Below are positions 1-9,842 of a stretch of 64,000 nt of DNA, piece by piece. How positions within the stretch are numbered: the stretch's first letter is position 1; every line of letters begins with the position of its first letter. The stretch spans positions 812,001 through 876,000 of the forward strand of contig NZ_SDKC01000001.1 of the NCBI RefSeq assembly GCF_004123145.1, in the 5' to 3' direction. A program made the position numbers and the translations under genes. The notes below the pieces were generated by a model that worked only from the letters and a program-made list of their open reading frames with translations, did no database searches and was not told the origin of the DNA. The DNA is from Blautia faecicola. GTDB taxonomy: Bacteria > Bacillota > Clostridia > Lachnospirales > Lachnospiraceae.

Positions 1-431
1 CCATCGACGACTATCTGAAAGATCCGGCACTGTATCAGAAAAATATGCCATGGTATCAGGAACAGATTTCAAACTGTACTTACCGGCAGTTTACCACCGG
101 ATTCTTTTACGGAAAACCAACCCAGGAAGCACAGATTTATGATAACAACACATATATCAAAGAATATACTTATCTGGGTATCGTGGGAGAGGCAAACGAA
201 GAAGGAAAATACTGCATCTCTCAGAGAAACAAGTTTTCTGTCGGAGAACAGATCGAGGTTATGAAGCCGAATGGCGATAACATCGAAGTGACCGTAAAGA
301 GTATTCAGGACGAGGAAGGCAACCAGATGGAGAGCGCACCGCATCCGAAACAGATTCTTTACATTGATCTGGGAATCAAACTGGATCGATATGATATTTT
401 ACGCAGAAAAGAACCGGTCACGGAGCTTTAA
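1..431 (+). CDS. U32 family peptidase, C-terminal fragment
   Basis: The reading frame is open from the left edge (first full codon at base 3) to TAA at 429-431, so only the last about 142 residues are present and the start lies outside the window. The visible part looks like the C-terminal domain of collagenase-like U32 peptidases: a tail with TTGFFYGKP, then a beta-rich segment with QRNKFSVGEQIEVMKPNGD. U32 proteins act as proteases or, in related families, in tRNA or ubiquinone hydroxylation; which role applies here cannot be told from this fragment. Its 3' end overlaps the convergent sigK gene by 33 bp. Confidence 0.85.
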   Translation, partial: IDDYLKDPALYQKNMPWYQEQISNCTYRQFTTGFFYGKPTQEAQIYDNNTYIKEYTYLGIVGEANEEGKYCISQRNKFSVGEQIEVMKPNGDNIEVTVKSIQDEEGNQMESAPHPKQILYIDLGIKLDRYDILRRKEPVTEL

Positions 432-1025
432 TACAGCATTTTTTTCAATGCGGGAGACATAGGAGCGGCTGATTCCCAGCCGTTTCCCCAGCACCCGCTG
501 TGTCAATTCTTTTTCACCAAAAAGCCCGTAGCGGTATTTGATCACTTCATATTCCAATGGTGAAAGAACTTCCCTTAAAAAAACATGTAATTTCAGAATC
601 CGTTCTTTTTGGATACACTGGTCGGTGATATCCTGTTCTTTTCCTTCCACAATATCCAGAAGATGAATCTCGTTTCCTTCTTTGTCCGTACCGATCGGTT
701 CGTACAGAGAAACTTCTCTGGAAAATTTTTTCCGGCTGCGAAGCATCATCAACAATTCATTATCAATACAGCGGGCAGCGTAAGTAGCCAGTCTGCTGCC
801 TTTTGTCATATCATAGGTGGACACGGCCTTGATCAGACCGATCGTTCCTATGGAGATCAAATCATCCAGATCTTCATCAACCCCCTGGTATTTTTTTACA
901 ATATGCGCAACAAGCCGCAGATTGCGTTCAATCAACACATCCCGCGCCGCCTTATCACCCTGTCGGCATTTACGGAGATAGAAAGTTTCTTCTTCCGTGG
1001 TGAGGGGTTTCAGAAAGGTCTTCAC
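399..1025 (-). CDS. sigK: RNA polymerase sporulation sigma factor SigK
   Basis: This 208-residue sigma-70 family protein matches SigK, the late mother-cell sigma factor of sporulation. Region 2 is clear (DLDDLISIGTIGLIKAVSTY, about residues 53-71, then RLATYAARCIDNE) and region 4.2 carries the helix-turn-helix GKRLGISRSYVSRIEK. The start is GTG with a GAGGTG ribosome site. An in-frame TAA lies directly before the GTG, so there is no room for the inhibitory pro-sequence found in Bacillus pro-SigK; the protein begins where mature SigK begins. The gene is uninterrupted, with no skin element. It converges on and overlaps the U32 peptidase gene. A SigE/SigK-like promoter lies just upstream. Confidence 0.93.
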   Translation of the reverse strand: MKTFLKPLTTEEETFYLRKCRQGDKAARDVLIERNLRLVAHIVKKYQGVDEDLDDLISIGTIGLIKAVSTYDMTKGSRLATYAARCIDNELLMMLRSRKKFSREVSLYEPIGTDKEGNEIHLLDIVEGKEQDITDQCIQKERILKLHVFLREVLSPLEYEVIKYRYGLFGEKELTQRVLGKRLGISRSYVSRIEKNAVLKLRDRFFSA

Positions 1026-1051
1026 TTATACACCTCAAAGGGCTTTCTTTC

Positions 1052-1081
1052 TAATCTATGCCCTGTCAGAAGAAATTGTGC
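1052..1081 (-). promoter_or_regulatory. Candidate SigE/SigK-type promoter of sigK
   Basis: On the minus strand, GCATAGATTA (bases 1061 to 1052) fits the GCATANNNTA -10 element shared by mother-cell sigma factors SigE and SigK. A CACA -35-like element (1080-1077) lies 15-17 bp further upstream. A transcript would start about 20 nt before the GTG of sigK. Called by eye against the Bacillus consensus. Confidence 0.5.
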
Positions 1082-1181
1082 TTTTCCCAAAATACAGAAG
1101 CAGAACACATCAGAATATATTTTCCCAAAACATAATGAAAATGCCAAAAATCAATGTACATCAGAGAGGAGTGGTCATTGT

Positions 1182-2735
1182 ATGTATACAAGTATCTTAT
1201 CGGCAACGATGCAGGGAATCAAAGCGATCCCGGTGCAGGTGGAGGTGGATGTAAGTCCGGGGCTTCCGGGATTTTCCATGGTGGGGACGGTGAACAGCCA
1301 GGTGCGGGAGGCACAGGATCGCGTGCGGACGGCACTGCATAATCTGGAAATTCCTGTTCCGCCAAGGCGGATCACGATCAATCTGTCCCCGGCAGATGTG
1401 CCAAAGACCGGAACCGGGTTCGACCTTCCGATCACCGCTGCGATCCTGGAATCACTGGGACACCTTCCGAAAGGCGGTCTGGAACAGGTCATGTTGATCG
1501 GCGAAGTGGGACTGGACGGACAGATCAAAAAAGTACGGGGCGTGCTTGCGATGGTGGAAGAAGCGAGAAAATCCGGATGCCAGGGGTGTATCGTTCCATG
1601 GGAGAACCGAAAAGAGGCGCAGATGATCCCGGGGATCCGAAGTGTGGGAGTGAAAAACCTGAAAGAATTTCTGAGAACTGCCAGAGATCGGGGATGGGAA
1701 CAGATGAAGGCAGCGCAGATGCAGCTGGTGAATAACCGGGGAGAAACCGCTGATTTTAAAGAGATCAAAGGGCAGCTTGCGGCAAAGCGAGGAGCACTGC
1801 TTGCGGCGGCAGGATTTCATAATATTTTGCTGATGGGACCTCCGGGATCCGGGAAGACGATGGTGGCAAAACGGATCCCGGGACTGCTTCCGGCACTGAC
1901 GCATGAGGAGGCGATGGAAATTACTTCTATTTATAGTGTGGCAGGGTTACTGTCCGAGGAGATGCCGTGGGTCTCTGTCCGCCCGTTCCGGTCACCTCAC
2001 CATACGATCTCTGCCCAGGCGCTTGCGGGCGGAGGAAAGATCCCGATGCCCGGGGAGATCACGCTGGCGCACAGAGGGGTACTGTTTCTGGATGAACTGG
2101 CAGAGATGAAGCGGGATACCCTGGAGATTCTCCGGCAGCCACTCGAAGATGGGGAGATCCATATCGCGCGGATAGGCGGACGGTATACCTTCCCGGCAGA
2201 ATTTCTTCTGGTGGGCGCAATGAATCCGTGTCCCTGCGGCTACTATCCGGACAGAAACCGCTGTGACTGCGGGGAACATGAGATCAGACGATACCAGCAG
2301 CGGATCAGTCAGGCATTTCTTGACCGGATGGATATCTGCGTGACCACCAGTGCGGCAACATATGGGGAATTCCGCGGGGAGACACCGGCAGGCGAGAGCA
2401 ATCTATGGAGTACAGAACATATGAGAAGACAGGTGGAGCGGGCGCAGCAGATCCAAAGAGAACGCTTTGCCGGATCCGGGATCTGTTATAACAGCCAGAT
2501 TCCGCCGGGGGAGATCGCAGTCTACTGTAAAACCAGTGAAGGAGCAGAAAAAATGTTACAGGGAGCCTTTGAATCGTTACATCTGAGCGGAAGGGCATGC
2601 AACCGGATCCTCCGTGTGGCAAGGACGGCGGCGGATCTCGACGGAAAAGAAAGAATCGAAGAAGAGGAGATCGCGGAAGCGATCGGTTATCGGAGTTTTG
2701 ACAAACATTCTTGGAAACAGGGGGATAAATTATGA
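1182..2735 (+). CDS. comM: YifB/ComM family Mg-chelatase-like AAA+ ATPase
   Basis: This 517-residue protein has the ComM/YifB layout: an N-terminal ChlI-like (Lon S16-fold) domain, a Mg-chelatase AAA+ core with Walker A GPPGSGKT at residues 219-226, Walker B LFLDELAEM, and a C-terminal lid region. ComM of naturally transformable bacteria is a helicase promoting branch migration; in Clostridia the role is unproven. The frame stays open upstream to base 609, but that part is antisense to sigK. The ATG at 1182 follows AGAGAGGAG and gives the family N-terminus MYTSILSATMQGI. It overlaps dprA by 4 bp (ATGA), suggesting coupled translation and a shared role with incoming DNA. Confidence 0.93.
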   Translation: MYTSILSATMQGIKAIPVQVEVDVSPGLPGFSMVGTVNSQVREAQDRVRTALHNLEIPVPPRRITINLSPADVPKTGTGFDLPITAAILESLGHLPKGGLEQVMLIGEVGLDGQIKKVRGVLAMVEEARKSGCQGCIVPWENRKEAQMIPGIRSVGVKNLKEFLRTARDRGWEQMKAAQMQLVNNRGETADFKEIKGQLAAKRGALLAAAGFHNILLMGPPGSGKTMVAKRIPGLLPALTHEEAMEITSIYSVAGLLSEEMPWVSVRPFRSPHHTISAQALAGGGKIPMPGEITLAHRGVLFLDELAEMKRDTLEILRQPLEDGEIHIARIGGRYTFPAEFLLVGAMNPCPCGYYPDRNRCDCGEHEIRRYQQRISQAFLDRMDICVTTSAATYGEFRGETPAGESNLWSTEHMRRQVERAQQIQRERFAGSGICYNSQIPPGEIAVYCKTSEGAEKMLQGAFESLHLSGRACNRILRVARTAADLDGKERIEEEEIAEAIGYRSFDKHSWKQGDKL

Positions 2736-3625
2736 GTGAGAACATAAAAATATATAAGAAAACAGAAGAAGGATACCCAAAAACATTATTACAGCTTCCG
2801 GATGCTCCGGCGCGGATATATGTGCTGGGAGAATTACCGGATCCGACGCGTCCGGCAATCGCCATCGTTGGTGCGAGAAACTGCAGTTCCTATGGGAAAA
2901 ATATGGCGTATGAATACGCAAGAGTTCTGACAAAAGCAGGGGTTCAGGTGATCAGCGGACTGGCAAGAGGGGTAGATGCGGCGGCCCATGCAGGAGCACT
3001 GGCAGCGGGTGGAAAAACGTATGGCGTGATGGGGTGCGGGGTGGATTTCTGTTATCCGACATCAAGCAGAAACCTGTATCATACCATGCAGCAGCAGGGA
3101 GGGATATTATCGGAATTTTCTCCGGGAACACCGCCGCTTGCGTATCATTTTCCACTGCGAAACCGGATCATCAGCGGACTGTCCCAGGCGGTGCTTGTGG
3201 TTGAGGCAAAAGAAAAAAGCGGTTCCCTGATCACTGCCGATGCAGCACTCGAGCAGGGGCGGACGGTTTTCGCTCTTCCGGGGCGTGCCGGCGACCTTTT
3301 AAGCGAGGGATGTAACCGCCTGATCTACCAGGGAGCGATCCCCGCATGGAAGCCGGAAATCATTCTGGAAGAGATGAAATGGACGAAAAATAAGGGGAAA
3401 ATACAGGAGAATTTCACAGAGGAGAAAAAAATAGTGCTTGCAAGGGAAGATGATTTGGTGTATAGTTGTCTCGATTTGAACCCAAAAGCCGTGTCACAGT
3501 TACAGGACGAGACAGGTTTGTCATCCGGCAGTCTGTTAAAGAGTCTGTATTACCTGACAGCAAAAGATCTGGCCCGCGAAGTCTGGCAGAATTATTATAT
3601 CCGCACAGAAAAGAGGTGGGCGTAA
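2732..3625 (+). CDS. dprA: DNA-processing protein DprA/Smf
   Basis: A 297-residue Rossmann-fold protein of the DprA/Smf family, which binds single-stranded DNA and loads RecA during natural transformation. Family signatures include GARNCSSYGKNMAYEYA, SGLARGVDAAAHAGAL, the PLRNRIISGLSQAVLVVEA stretch and ALEQGRTVFALPGRAG. A short C-terminal winged-helix-like part follows (residues about 230-297). The start overlaps the end of comM by 4 bp, and topA follows after 32 bp, an order common in Firmicutes. The gene is also kept in non-competent Clostridia, so presence alone does not show competence. Confidence 0.95.
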   Translation: MSENIKIYKKTEEGYPKTLLQLPDAPARIYVLGELPDPTRPAIAIVGARNCSSYGKNMAYEYARVLTKAGVQVISGLARGVDAAAHAGALAAGGKTYGVMGCGVDFCYPTSSRNLYHTMQQQGGILSEFSPGTPPLAYHFPLRNRIISGLSQAVLVVEAKEKSGSLITADAALEQGRTVFALPGRAGDLLSEGCNRLIYQGAIPAWKPEIILEEMKWTKNKGKIQENFTEEKKIVLAREDDLVYSCLDLNPKAVSQLQDETGLSSGSLLKSLYYLTAKDLAREVWQNYYIRTEKRWA

Positions 3626-3657
3626 AGACATGGCAATAAAGAATCAGGAGGAAAACA

Positions 3658-5727
3658 TTGGCTAAATATTTAGTGATTGTGGAGTCACCTGCGAAGGTAA
3701 AGACGGTAAAAAAGTTCCTCGGAAGCAATTACGAAGTGGCAGCTTCCAATGGACATGTCCGTGATTTGCCGAAAAGTCAGATGGGCATCGACATAGAGAA
3801 TGATTATGAACCGAAATATATTACAATCCGTGGAAAAGGAGAACTGCTGGCGAGTCTGAGAAAAGAAGCGAAGAAAGCCGACAAAGTATATCTCGCAACT
3901 GACCCGGACCGCGAGGGAGAAGCGATTTCCTGGCATCTGGCAACAGCGTTGAAGCTGGATGAAAAAAAGATGCGCAGGATCACGTTTAACGAGATCACCA
4001 AAAGTGCGGTAAAAGAATCCATCAAACATGCCAGAGACATTGATATGAATCTGGTAGATGAGCAGCAGACAAGACGTATCCTGGATCGTATGGTAGGTTA
4101 CCGGATCAGCCCGGTACTGTGGAAAAAGATCAAACGCGGACTGAGTGCCGGTCGTGTGCAGTCGGTGGCATTGCGTATCATTGCAGACCGGGAAGAAGAA
4201 ATCAATGCATTTATTCCGGAAGAATACTGGTCTCTGGATGCTGTGTTTAAGATCCCGGGGGAAAAGAAACCGCTGGTTGCAAAGTTCTACGGAAAAGAAA
4301 AAGAGAAGATGACGATTTCTTCCAAAGAAGAAGTGGAAAAGATCATGAAAGAACTGGAAGGTGTATCCTATCAGGTCAGCGAGGTGAAAAAAGGAGAGAG
4401 AAGCAAGAAAGCGCCGCTTCCGTTTACCACCAGTACCCTGCAGCAGGAGGCTTCCAAGGCACTGAATTTTTCCACGCAGAAGACGATGCGTCTGGCACAG
4501 CAGTTATATGAAGGTGTGGATATCAAAGGACAGGGAACCGTTGCACTGATTTCTTACCTGCGTACCGATTCTACCCGTATCTCGGAAGAAGCCGATGCCA
4601 TGGCAAGAAGCTTTATCGGGGAACATTACGGGGAAAATTATGTGGCAGTTCAGGAGAGCAAACAGAAAGAAAACAAGAACGTACAGGATGCACACGAGGC
4701 GATCCGTCCGACCGATGTCTCCCGCATGCCGGCGATTGTAAAAGAATCCCTTTCCAGAGATCAGTTCCGTCTCTATCAGCTGATCTGGAAACGCTTTGTG
4801 GCAAGCCGGATGCAGCCTGCCGTATATGAGACAACATCCGTGAAAATCTCCGGCGGGGAATATCTGTTTACCGTTGCCGCATCGAAGATTAAGTTTGACG
4901 GTTTCATGTCGGTGTATGTCCAGGCAGACGAGGAGAAGGCACAGAACAATACATTGGTGCGAAGCATTGATAAAGATACCGTTCTGGATTTCCAGGAATT
5001 TGACGAGCAGCAGCATTTTACCCAGCCGCCGGCACATTATACGGAAGCTTCCCTGGTAAAGACCATGGAGGAACTGGGCATCGGTCGTCCAAGTACCTAT
5101 GCGCCGACGATCACCACGATCATTGCAAGAAGATATGTGGCGAAAGAAAATAAGAACCTGTATATGACCGAACTGGGAGAAGTTGTCAATCAGATGATGA
5201 AAGAGGCCTTCCCGAGTATCGTGGATGTCAACTTTACCGCTACGATGGAAGATCTGCTGGATAAAGTGGGTGACGGAACTGTAGACTGGAAAGTGGTAGT
5301 CCGAAACTTCTATCCGGATCTCGATGAATCCGTAAAAGAAGCGGAGAAGAATCTCGAAGAAGTAAAACTGGAAGATGAAGTCACCGATGTGATCTGCGAA
5401 AACTGCGGAAGAAACATGGTGATCAAATACGGTCCGCACGGAAGATTCCTGGCATGCCCGGGCTTCCCGGAGTGTCGAAATACAAAACCGTATCTGGAAA
5501 AGATCGGTGTCAAATGTCCAAAGTGTGGAAAAGAAGTGGTTCTTCGCAAGACCAAGAAAGGCCGTAAGTATTACGGCTGCGAGGATAATCCGGAATGTGA
5601 TTTCATGTCCTGGGCAAAACCGATCAATGAAAAATGTCCGAAATGTGGCGGTTACATGGTAGAAAAGGGAAACAAAAAAGCCTGTGCGGACGAGCAGTGC
5701 GGGTATGTGGAAGTAAAAGAAAAATAA
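3658..5727 (+). CDS. topA: DNA topoisomerase I
   Basis: Type IA topoisomerase of 689 residues that relaxes negatively supercoiled DNA. The N-terminal TOPRIM domain begins KYLVIVESPAKVKTVKKFLG and contains the acidic triad region YLATDPDREGEA. The catalytic tyrosine is Tyr300 in SYLRTDSTRIS. The C-terminus carries three Cys4 zinc-ribbon modules (for example CENCGRNM...CPGFPEC and CPKCGGYM...CADEQC). The start is TTG at 3658, 7 bases after TCAGGAGG; no ATG near the N-terminus fits. It is the last gene of the comM-dprA-topA run and is followed by a strong terminator. Confidence 0.97.
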   Translation: MAKYLVIVESPAKVKTVKKFLGSNYEVAASNGHVRDLPKSQMGIDIENDYEPKYITIRGKGELLASLRKEAKKADKVYLATDPDREGEAISWHLATALKLDEKKMRRITFNEITKSAVKESIKHARDIDMNLVDEQQTRRILDRMVGYRISPVLWKKIKRGLSAGRVQSVALRIIADREEEINAFIPEEYWSLDAVFKIPGEKKPLVAKFYGKEKEKMTISSKEEVEKIMKELEGVSYQVSEVKKGERSKKAPLPFTTSTLQQEASKALNFSTQKTMRLAQQLYEGVDIKGQGTVALISYLRTDSTRISEEADAMARSFIGEHYGENYVAVQESKQKENKNVQDAHEAIRPTDVSRMPAIVKESLSRDQFRLYQLIWKRFVASRMQPAVYETTSVKISGGEYLFTVAASKIKFDGFMSVYVQADEEKAQNNTLVRSIDKDTVLDFQEFDEQQHFTQPPAHYTEASLVKTMEELGIGRPSTYAPTITTIIARRYVAKENKNLYMTELGEVVNQMMKEAFPSIVDVNFTATMEDLLDKVGDGTVDWKVVVRNFYPDLDESVKEAEKNLEEVKLEDEVTDVICENCGRNMVIKYGPHGRFLACPGFPECRNTKPYLEKIGVKCPKCGKEVVLRKTKKGRKYYGCEDNPECDFMSWAKPINEKCPKCGGYMVEKGNKKACADEQCGYVEVKEK

Positions 5728-5737
5728 AACGAAATCC

Positions 5738-5776
5738 AAAGATACAGATTCCTGAAAAGGGTCTGTATCTTTTTTT
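5738..5776 (+). terminator. Rho-independent terminator of topA
   Basis: An 11-bp perfect stem (AAAGATACAGA with TCTGTATCTTT) with a 13-nt loop, followed by a T run, begins 11 bp after the topA stop. Confidence 0.88.
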
Positions 5777-5825
5777 ATGATTTTGATTAGGCAGATAAAA
5801 CAGTCACAATAAATGAAAAAATTGA

Positions 5826-5840
5826 AATATTCAGAAAATA
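5826..5840 (+). promoter_or_regulatory. CodY box upstream of codY
   Basis: AATATTCAGAAAATA differs from the CodY consensus AATTTTCWGAAAATT at two of 15 positions. It ends 3 bp before the -35 hexamer of the codY promoter, a position suited to repression and so to autoregulation by CodY. Site identity is by eye. Confidence 0.7.
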
Positions 5841-5843
5841 TTA

Positions 5844-5872
5844 TTGTTATTTAGAGAATATCATGGTATAAT
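5844..5872 (+). promoter_or_regulatory. SigA-type promoter of codY
   Basis: TTGTTA (5844-5849), a 17-bp spacer and a perfect TATAAT (5867-5872). The predicted 5' leader is about 40 nt. Confidence 0.8.
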
Positions 5873-5918
5873 ATGATTAAATTATAAAAATGACAAAAAA
5901 TCCAGAAAGGAGTAGAAG

Positions 5919-6722
5919 ATGAGCGTACAGTTATTGGACAAAACCAGAAAAATCAATAAATTACTGCACAATAATAATTCTACAAAAGTAGTGTTCAATG
6001 ATATCTGTAAAGTAATGATGGAAACATTGGATTCAAATATTCTTGTGATCAGTAAGAAAGGAAAAGTTCTTGGTGTCAGTTTATGTCCGGGAGTAGAGGA
6101 AATCACAGAATTGATTGAGGATAAAGTCGGAAGTCATGTGGATCCACTGTTAAATGACCGTTTTTTAAGTGTCTTGTCCACCAAGGAAAATGTGAATCTT
6201 CAGACTCTGGGATTTGAGCGGGATGATATCCAGCAGTACTGCGCGATCATTAACCCGATCGATATTGCAGGAGAACGGCTGGGAACAGTATTCATGTATC
6301 GGAAGGAACGCCAGTATGATATTGAAGATATTATCGTCAGTGAATACGGAACAACCGTAGTGGGACTGGAGATGATGCGTTCCGTCAATGAGGAAAATGC
6401 AGAAGAAGCCAGAAAAGTCCATGTGGTAAAAGCAGCTTTCAGTACCCTGTCTTTCTCAGAGCTGGAAGCGATTATTCATATTTTTGATGAACTCGACGGA
6501 GACGAGGGAATTCTTGTGGCAAGTAAAATCGCTGATCGTGTGGGAATTACCCGTTCCGTGATCGTCAATGCGCTGAGAAAATTCGAGAGTGCCGGTGTGA
6601 TCGAGTCCAGATCCAGCGGCATGAAAGGAACCTACATCAAAGTACTCAACGATGTGATCTTTGATGAACTCGAAGAACTGAAAGCGAGAAAGAACCTGAA
6701 AGCAACAGAAAAAGACGACTGA
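5919..6722 (+). CDS. codY: GTP-sensing pleiotropic transcriptional regulator CodY
   Basis: CodY of 267 residues, the Firmicute regulator that senses GTP and branched-chain amino acids and represses starvation genes in rich medium. The N-terminal GAF ligand domain covers about residues 1-155. The C-terminal winged helix-turn-helix includes ASKIADRVGITRSVIVNALR and SSGMKGTYIKVLN. The ATG follows AGAAAGGAG. The gene has its own promoter with an adjoining CodY-box match and its own terminator, so it is probably monocistronic. Compared with Bacillus CodY it has a short charged C-terminal extension ending in KATEKDD. Confidence 0.97.
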   Translation: MSVQLLDKTRKINKLLHNNNSTKVVFNDICKVMMETLDSNILVISKKGKVLGVSLCPGVEEITELIEDKVGSHVDPLLNDRFLSVLSTKENVNLQTLGFERDDIQQYCAIINPIDIAGERLGTVFMYRKERQYDIEDIIVSEYGTTVVGLEMMRSVNEENAEEARKVHVVKAAFSTLSFSELEAIIHIFDELDGDEGILVASKIADRVGITRSVIVNALRKFESAGVIESRSSGMKGTYIKVLNDVIFDELEELKARKNLKATEKDD

Positions 6723-6756
6723 TACCAGAATCGTTGAAAAAAGAAAAGACAGAAGA

Positions 6757-6792
6757 AAGAAGCTGAGGAATATTCCCCGGGCTTCTTTTTTT
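6757..6792 (+). terminator. Rho-independent terminator of codY
   Basis: AAGAAGC pairs with GCTTCTT around an inner GGAAT/ATTCC stem, then a T run to 6792. Confidence 0.85.
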
Positions 6793-6922
6793 CGTTGCAA
6801 ATAAATAACCGGGAACCGCCGACAAACTGGAAAAAAATATAGAAAAGTGAGAAAATAAGAGAAAAAAAGAGCATAGATTTAAAAATACGAGAATATATTA
6901 GAAATACAAGCGAAAAGTGAAG

Positions 6923-6951
6923 TTGCGAAAACAGGGCAAAATTACTAATAT
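6923..6951 (+). promoter_or_regulatory. Promoter of groES-groEL
   Basis: TTGCGA (6923-6928), 17-bp spacer and TAATAT (6946-6951). The start point falls at the left arm of the CIRCE operator. The rest of the 302-bp gap between codY and groES is AT-rich with nothing else recognised apart from the codY terminator. Confidence 0.65.
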
Positions 6952-6962
6952 AAGACCATCGG

Positions 6963-6988
6963 TAGCACTCAAGACAAACGAGTGCTAA
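6963..6988 (+). promoter_or_regulatory. CIRCE operator (HrcA binding site)
   Basis: TAGCACTC, a 9-bp spacer and GAGTGCTAA. This matches the CIRCE inverted repeat (TTAGCACTC-N9-GAGTGCTAA) except for the first left-arm base. HrcA is known to repress groESL at this site; no hrcA gene lies in the window. Confidence 0.95.
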
Positions 6989-7024
6989 TAAAACAGGTTA
7001 TACGCTTAAAGGAGGCAAATAGAT

Positions 7025-7309
7025 ATGAAATTAGTACCATTAGGAGACAGAGTTGTATTAAAACAGTTAGTAGCAGAAGAAACCACAAAATCCGGTATCG
7101 TATTACCGGGACAGGCACAGGAAAAACCACAGCAGGCAGAGGTTGTAGCTGTAGGACCTGGCGGAATGGTTGATGGAAAAGAAGTAAAGATGGAAGTAGC
7201 AGTTGGAGATCAGGTTATCTACTCCAAATATGCAGGAACAGAAGTAAAACTGGACGGAGAAGAATATATCATCGTAAAACAGAATGACATTCTTGCCGTT
7301 GTAAAATAA
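7025..7309 (+). CDS. groES: Co-chaperonin GroES
   Basis: GroES of 94 residues, the heptameric lid of the GroEL folding chamber in the cytosol. It has the family N-terminus KLVPLGDRVVLKQL, the mobile-loop region ETTKSGIVLPGQAQEKPQ and the C-terminal strand EEYIIVKQNDILAVVK. The ATG follows AAAGGAGG. It lies 47 bp before groEL and is controlled by the CIRCE operator, so heat-shock regulation through HrcA is expected. Confidence 0.98.
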   Translation: MKLVPLGDRVVLKQLVAEETTKSGIVLPGQAQEKPQQAEVVAVGPGGMVDGKEVKMEVAVGDQVIYSKYAGTEVKLDGEEYIIVKQNDILAVVK

Positions 7310-7338
7310 TCGATTTTCAGAAAGAAAAACAGAGATAG

Positions 7339-8979
<1,641 letters not shown>

Positions 8980-9020
8980 TTTCCAGTTACAGAACACGAA
9001 TTTCATAAAGATTTAAGAAA

Positions 9021-9062
9021 AGCAGGAGCTGACGCGATAGACGGCGGCTCCTGTTTGTGTTA
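9021..9062 (+). terminator. Terminator of groESL
   Basis: CAGGAGC (9023-9029) pairs with GCTCCTG (9047-9053), followed by an imperfect T-rich tract TTTGTGTT. Confidence 0.6.
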
Positions 9063-9152
9063 AAATGAAAAGCAGACCTGACTGCTATCGCGCAGAAAAC
9101 GGGTCGGACATGGGGGAAAAACAAAAGTAAGGCGTCACAGAAAGGAACCGGG

Positions 9153-9842
9153 ATGGAACAGAAACGATACGAAAGTGATATGACCCCAAAAGAAAAAAGG
9201 GAACTTGAGAAAAAGAAATTAAAACAGATGACATTCCCACAGAAAGTGGAATACATCTGGGCATACTATAAACTGCATATGGCGATAGCGCTTGCCATTA
9301 TCCTGGTGATTGTATTTGTCGGACAGCTGATTTACCGGAGTCAGTTTGACACGGTCTTTTATGCAGCAATTATCAACGGTTCGTCAGGGGACGGAGAGGC
9401 GCTTGCACAGGATTTTAAAACGTATACCGGAGATACGGATAAGTATCATGAATATACCGTGGATAATTCCATGTATCTGGTCAAAGACCAGGAGGATTAT
9501 AACATGGTCATGAAACTCTCCACGATCATCGGCGCCCAGCAGGTGGATGTGCTGATCGCTCCGGAATACAAATTTCAGGAATATGTGGATCAGGGTGGAT
9601 TTTATCCGATGTCGGAACTGCTGACAGATGAACAGCAGGAGGCATACAAAGACCAGCTGACAGAATACGGACTGAAGGTTGGTGACAGTGAGGTACTCAA
9701 AGCCCATGGCATGCAGGTGGATGAAGATGCCTGCCTGGGAGTGTTGATCTATTCGGATCATCTGGAGGAAGCCAAATCATTTATTACATATATTATGGGT
9801 GATGGAAACACGCCTGATGAAAACGAAGGAGGACAACAATGA
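9153..9842 (+). CDS. Uncharacterised single-pass membrane protein
   Basis: I do not recognise a functional family. The 229-residue protein has a charged cytosolic N-terminus rich in Lys/Glu (residues about 1-40), one transmembrane helix (about 43-62) and an extracellular domain of about 165 residues. That domain resembles in outline a substrate-binding-like fold (VDVLIAPEYKFQEYVDQGGFYP), which is a weak impression only. The ATG follows AAAGGA. It overlaps the next gene by 4 bp, and the pair precedes guaB, so they are probably co-transcribed as a two-gene unit. Confidence 0.8.
   Translation: MEQKRYESDMTPKEKRELEKKKLKQMTFPQKVEYIWAYYKLHMAIALAIILVIVFVGQLIYRSQFDTVFYAAIINGSSGDGEALAQDFKTYTGDTDKYHEYTVDNSMYLVKDQEDYNMVMKLSTIIGAQQVDVLIAPEYKFQEYVDQGGFYPMSELLTDEQQEAYKDQLTEYGLKVGDSEVLKAHGMQVDEDACLGVLIYSDHLEEAKSFITYIMGDGNTPDENEGGQQ

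Noticed and set aside
609-1181. Open frame extending comM upstream by 191 codons
   Set aside because: It is antisense to sigK for most of its length; the family N-terminus and ribosome site are at 1182.
4504-5739. 411-codon antisense frame opposite topA, and similar long antisense frames opposite groEL (8059-9006), guaB (10723-11688), nrdD (37184-38326), argG (39356-40324) and atpG/atpD (57736-59013)
   Set aside because: Each lies wholly opposite a well-conserved gene, has no recognisable domain, and is rich in Cys, His and Phe as expected of antisense shadows.
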